A DNA stretch of 64,000 nt from Mycolicibacterium sp. 018/SC-01/001. Its GTDB lineage: Bacteria; Actinomycetota; Actinomycetes; Mycobacteriales; Mycobacteriaceae. Below the pieces are notes generated by a model, which was given only the letters and a program-made list of their open reading frames with translations, searched no databases and had not been told where the DNA came from. The stretch spans positions 1 through 64,000 of the forward strand of contig NZ_VKAA01000027.1 in assembly GCF_007096635.1 (NCBI RefSeq). The letters are read 5' to 3'. A program made the position numbers and the translations under genes. Positions 61,698-64,000 of the stretch are shown in pieces (the first letter of the stretch is position 1; every line of letters starts with the position of its first letter).

Positions 61698-62514
61698 CTT
61701 CCCAACGTTTTTCGGCACACAGAGCCGCCAACGGTAGCAAAACAACGTGGCGAGGTCCGATCGCTACCGCACGGAGTGAGTCAACGCCTACTCGACGGCT
61801 GACCGCATGAAACATACTCAGACGTTGGTGAACGCGACTTTTGGACTCGACGACTGCCGCCGTGCCATGTCCCTTGACGCCCGCTGTCGCGGAGCGACGC
61901 CGACACTGCGAGCGCTCGCGCAGGCCGCGTTCCGACTCCGCGGAGCCGGGGGCGCACACCATCGGCAGCCCGTACTACCGAAAAGCCCCGACTTGTCGGC
62001 ATGGGCAGGCTGGCTTGACGCCGTCGGCGTTTCGCTCGCTCGCGCCGTGAACCGAAGTGTGTTCTGCATAAACGGCTTTGGTGGAGGGTCGCGTCTGGCC
62101 ACTCAAACCATTCGCCATTGTGTCAGCCGCATCGGAGATCACGGCGAGGGTCAGCCCGTTCATCGCGGTTGAGTTCAGCGAACCGTCGGACTTCCTGGGG
62201 ATCACGGCCACCAACCCGACACCGCAGGCGTGCAGCACCGGCATGAGCTCGGCCTGCAAGATGCGGGTCCGACCCGCAGAATTCCTTGAACGACGAACAG
62301 CCCTACCGACACCAATATCTCGAAGGTCCGTGACATGGTTGCGTTCCGGATGCACCGACGATTGCGTGTAACGGCTCAATGGATGCAAGACACCGTTGAC
62401 TGTGTACCTCTCGAATCAGGCATCCCCTTCGGTATCAATGACGGTGGCGCCGGCATGCGGCTCCGTTAGGCCGACCGCACCGCCCTCCTCGACAAGGCGC
62501 GGATGGCACCGTAG
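61698..62514. other. About 0.8 kb without a recognised gene
   Basis: Open frames occur on both strands (for example 61975-62388 minus, with VLHACGVGLVAVIPRKSDG), but none has a known family, a clear ribosome site and even codon use together. It may hold a decayed gene on the minus strand. Confidence 0.4.
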
Positions 62515-63909
62515 ATGAACCGCCTTTTTCACCCCGGCCGGGTCGTATTCGATCGCATCGTCCGCACCCGGGTGCCCACACACACCCAAAGGTTGTTCGA
62601 TACTGCCTGTGTGCTCGGCGGCAGTGTCGCTGGACTGTTGGCTGCACGTGTGCTCGCCGATCACGCCACGACGGTGCTCATTCTCGAACGCGACGACGCT
62701 GACGAACCTCCGCGTACCGGTGTCCCCCAAGATCGCCAAGGGCACGTCCTGCTGCCAGGTGGGCATATGCAGATCGAAAAGTGGCTGCCCGGCTTCAGCG
62801 GCGACTTGCAGGACCAGGGTGCCGTTCTCGTCGAGTCGAAGCATCAGGCTGTCTACCTCGACGGTCGTCCGCGGCTGCCGAACCGCGACCTGCCCATTTT
62901 GTCGGCCACTCGACCGTTTCTCGAGGCGGCAATCCGCAGCCGTGTCCTGGCATACCCCAACGTCTCGGCGCTGCCTGCCCGAGTGACCGGGCTCGAGTTC
63001 GACAACGATGAGGTCTGTGCCGTTCGGTACGAGACTGACGACGGCCCGCGGGTTTTGGCTGCCGAGTTCGTAGTCGACGCCATGGGCCGCTCCAGCAAGG
63101 CAGCGGGGTGGGTCGAACGCGCGGGTTTCCAACGACCCATAGAGCAGCGGCTGCGTAGCGACATCAATTACGCCACTGCTCTATTCAAACGGTCCGATGA
63201 TGTCGCAGAGCACCCCTTGACCACACTTGCGCTGTTCACCAGCCCCGGAGCCCCGGACGCAGTGGCGCTCGGCGCTGCACTCGCCGCCGAACGCGACCAG
63301 TGGATGGTCATGCTCACGGCATATGAGCCCGATCGACCTCCCGCATCGCTAGAACAGTTCCGTGCCACCTGCGCCAAGCTGCCACCCGTCTTCGCCCACG
63401 CAGCCAAGGGTCTGCTCACCCGCGAGATACGGACCTACCGCCAAGCCGATAGCCGTCGCCGCGACTTCACCGCACTGCAGCACTTTCCGGCCCGCCTGGT
63501 CAGCGTCGGAGACGCTGTGGCCTCCTTCAACCCAATTCACGGTCAGGGAATGTCTTCCGCGGCGTTACACGGAAACTGCCTATCGATGTACCTGTCCTCC
63601 GGTCCGCGGTTGAGTCAGGCCGCCACGCAGTTCTTCCACCTCCAATCCGTCGTCACTGACGCCGCTTGGGCCCTTTCAACTGGCCCCGACGCCGCCCGGC
63701 TCGACGCCTTACATGGCAACGAAGTGGCCAGTGACGTCGCCCAGCAGAGGTGGAATTTCGACCAAGTGCTGCAGGCAACTTTGCATGATCAGTCGGTCGC
63801 GGACGTTTACACAGCCGTCTCCTTCATGGCGGCCCACCCATCTCTCCTCGTCGAACCGGCGCTGGTGGAACGAGCAGTCAGAGCTAACGAACGCAGCTCT
63901 ACCCCCTAG
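62515..63909 (+). CDS. FAD-dependent monooxygenase-like oxidoreductase
   Basis: A 464-residue flavoprotein with an N-terminal FAD fold (FDTACVLGGSVAGLLAARVL, where GGSVAG stands for GxGxxG) and VLILERDDADEPPRTG after the second strand. The GD motif LVSVGDAVASFNPIHGQGMS near residue 345 is the second FAD-binding site of group A monooxygenases and squalene-epoxidase-like enzymes. YLDGRPRLPNRDLPIL and VVDAMGRSSKA support this group. A start nearer FDTACVLGG (GTG 62572) is possible. Substrate unknown; upstream and downstream DNA hold no partner gene. Confidence 0.88.
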   Translation: MNRLFHPGRVVFDRIVRTRVPTHTQRLFDTACVLGGSVAGLLAARVLADHATTVLILERDDADEPPRTGVPQDRQGHVLLPGGHMQIEKWLPGFSGDLQDQGAVLVESKHQAVYLDGRPRLPNRDLPILSATRPFLEAAIRSRVLAYPNVSALPARVTGLEFDNDEVCAVRYETDDGPRVLAAEFVVDAMGRSSKAAGWVERAGFQRPIEQRLRSDINYATALFKRSDDVAEHPLTTLALFTSPGAPDAVALGAALAAERDQWMVMLTAYEPDRPPASLEQFRATCAKLPPVFAHAAKGLLTREIRTYRQADSRRRDFTALQHFPARLVSVGDAVASFNPIHGQGMSSAALHGNCLSMYLSSGPRLSQAATQFFHLQSVVTDAAWALSTGPDAARLDALHGNEVASDVAQQRWNFDQVLQATLHDQSVADVYTAVSFMAAHPSLLVEPALVERAVRANERSSTP

Positions 63910-64000
63910 ACGACATCAGCCCTACTCGCCGGGTAAGCCCACGACCAGTTCGATGCCGAAGGGGTGGTGCGCGTCTCCGGGTCACGCGTCGTTACGGCGT
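63910..64000. other. Right edge, no gene assigned
   Basis: A minus-strand frame reads HHPFGIELVVGLPGE and stops at 63933-63935, but a TGA lies a few codons upstream in the same frame. It could be the end of a damaged gene or of one that begins outside the window in another frame. Confidence 0.3.

Noticed and set aside
61975-62388. 137-residue minus-strand frame
   Set aside because: It has a few protein-like segments but no family, start signal or supporting context; possibly a decayed gene.
1-64000. tRNA, rRNA or CRISPR features
   Set aside because: On reading I saw no cloverleaf-type tRNA, rRNA sequence or regularly spaced identical repeats. A tRNAscan-SE and CRISPR-finder run would settle this.

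Overview
The window reads as chromosomal DNA from a mycobacterium, most likely an environmental Mycolicibacterium-type species. It has high-GC codon use, a WhiB-family regulator, a close EspR homologue, a PGRS-type glycine-rich exported protein, a secreted cutinase, a DUF6941-type protein, an F420/LLM-type oxidoreductase and many exported low-complexity proteins. I see no rRNA, tRNA, CRISPR array or intact insertion sequence.

Left part (about 1-17.2 kb) is gene-dense housekeeping and cell-envelope material: the start of a probable DUF222/HNH protein, an aldo/keto reductase, a large DUF1023-type alpha/beta hydrolase with a lipoprotein, a Tat-exported acetamidase/formamidase-like lipoprotein, a GIY-YIG protein, a big secreted repeat protein, WhiB, a membrane-anchored esterase and a secreted glycerophosphodiesterase. 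A three-gene overlapping unit follows (NCS1 permease, Asp/Glu/hydantoin-racemase-fold protein, 2-oxoglutarate/Fe oxygenase), downstream of a GntR regulator. Divergent from that GntR gene is a complete malonate-use operon (matA, matB, madL, madM). The layout suggests import and breakdown of a cyclic nitrogen compound or malonate derivative.

The middle (21.5-33.3 kb) carries an SDR/XRE pair, the PE-less PGRS-like gene, the EspR homologue and an exported protein. It also carries a three-gene unit in which a Ser/Thr/Gly/Asp-repeat surface protein precedes a DUF5819-like and an HTTM (vitamin-K-carboxylase-like) membrane protein, then a GlxA-type regulator with an MFS transporter, and an alpha/beta hydrolase-OsmC fusion.

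From about 31.8 to 40.7 kb the DNA is gene-poor and decayed: a transporter pseudogene, an IS30-family transposase remnant and long non-coding stretches surround a few intact genes (DUF421, RidA, an SCP2-like/hydrolase fusion, IclR). This looks like the edge of an accessory catabolic island. Its core (40.7-55.8 kb) holds a sugar-type ABC importer, VOC and NTF2-like proteins, an amidase-signature enzyme, an LLM flavin/F420 enzyme, a complete 2-oxoacid dehydrogenase complex (fused E1, E2, Lpd) with its own GntR regulator, and a succinate-semialdehyde-type dehydrogenase. The likely logic is uptake, oxidative and hydrolytic opening of a nitrogen-containing substrate, then funnelling into acyl-CoA and a dicarboxylate; the substrate is unknown.

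The right end (56-64 kb) has a cutinase, an ECF sigma factor, a TetR regulator, a DUF417 membrane protein, a limonene-epoxide-hydrolase-like protein, a thioredoxin-fold peroxiredoxin and an FAD monooxygenase, separated by gene-poor DNA. Two nearly identical TetR-type palindromes lie near the cutinase and the epoxide-hydrolase-like gene.
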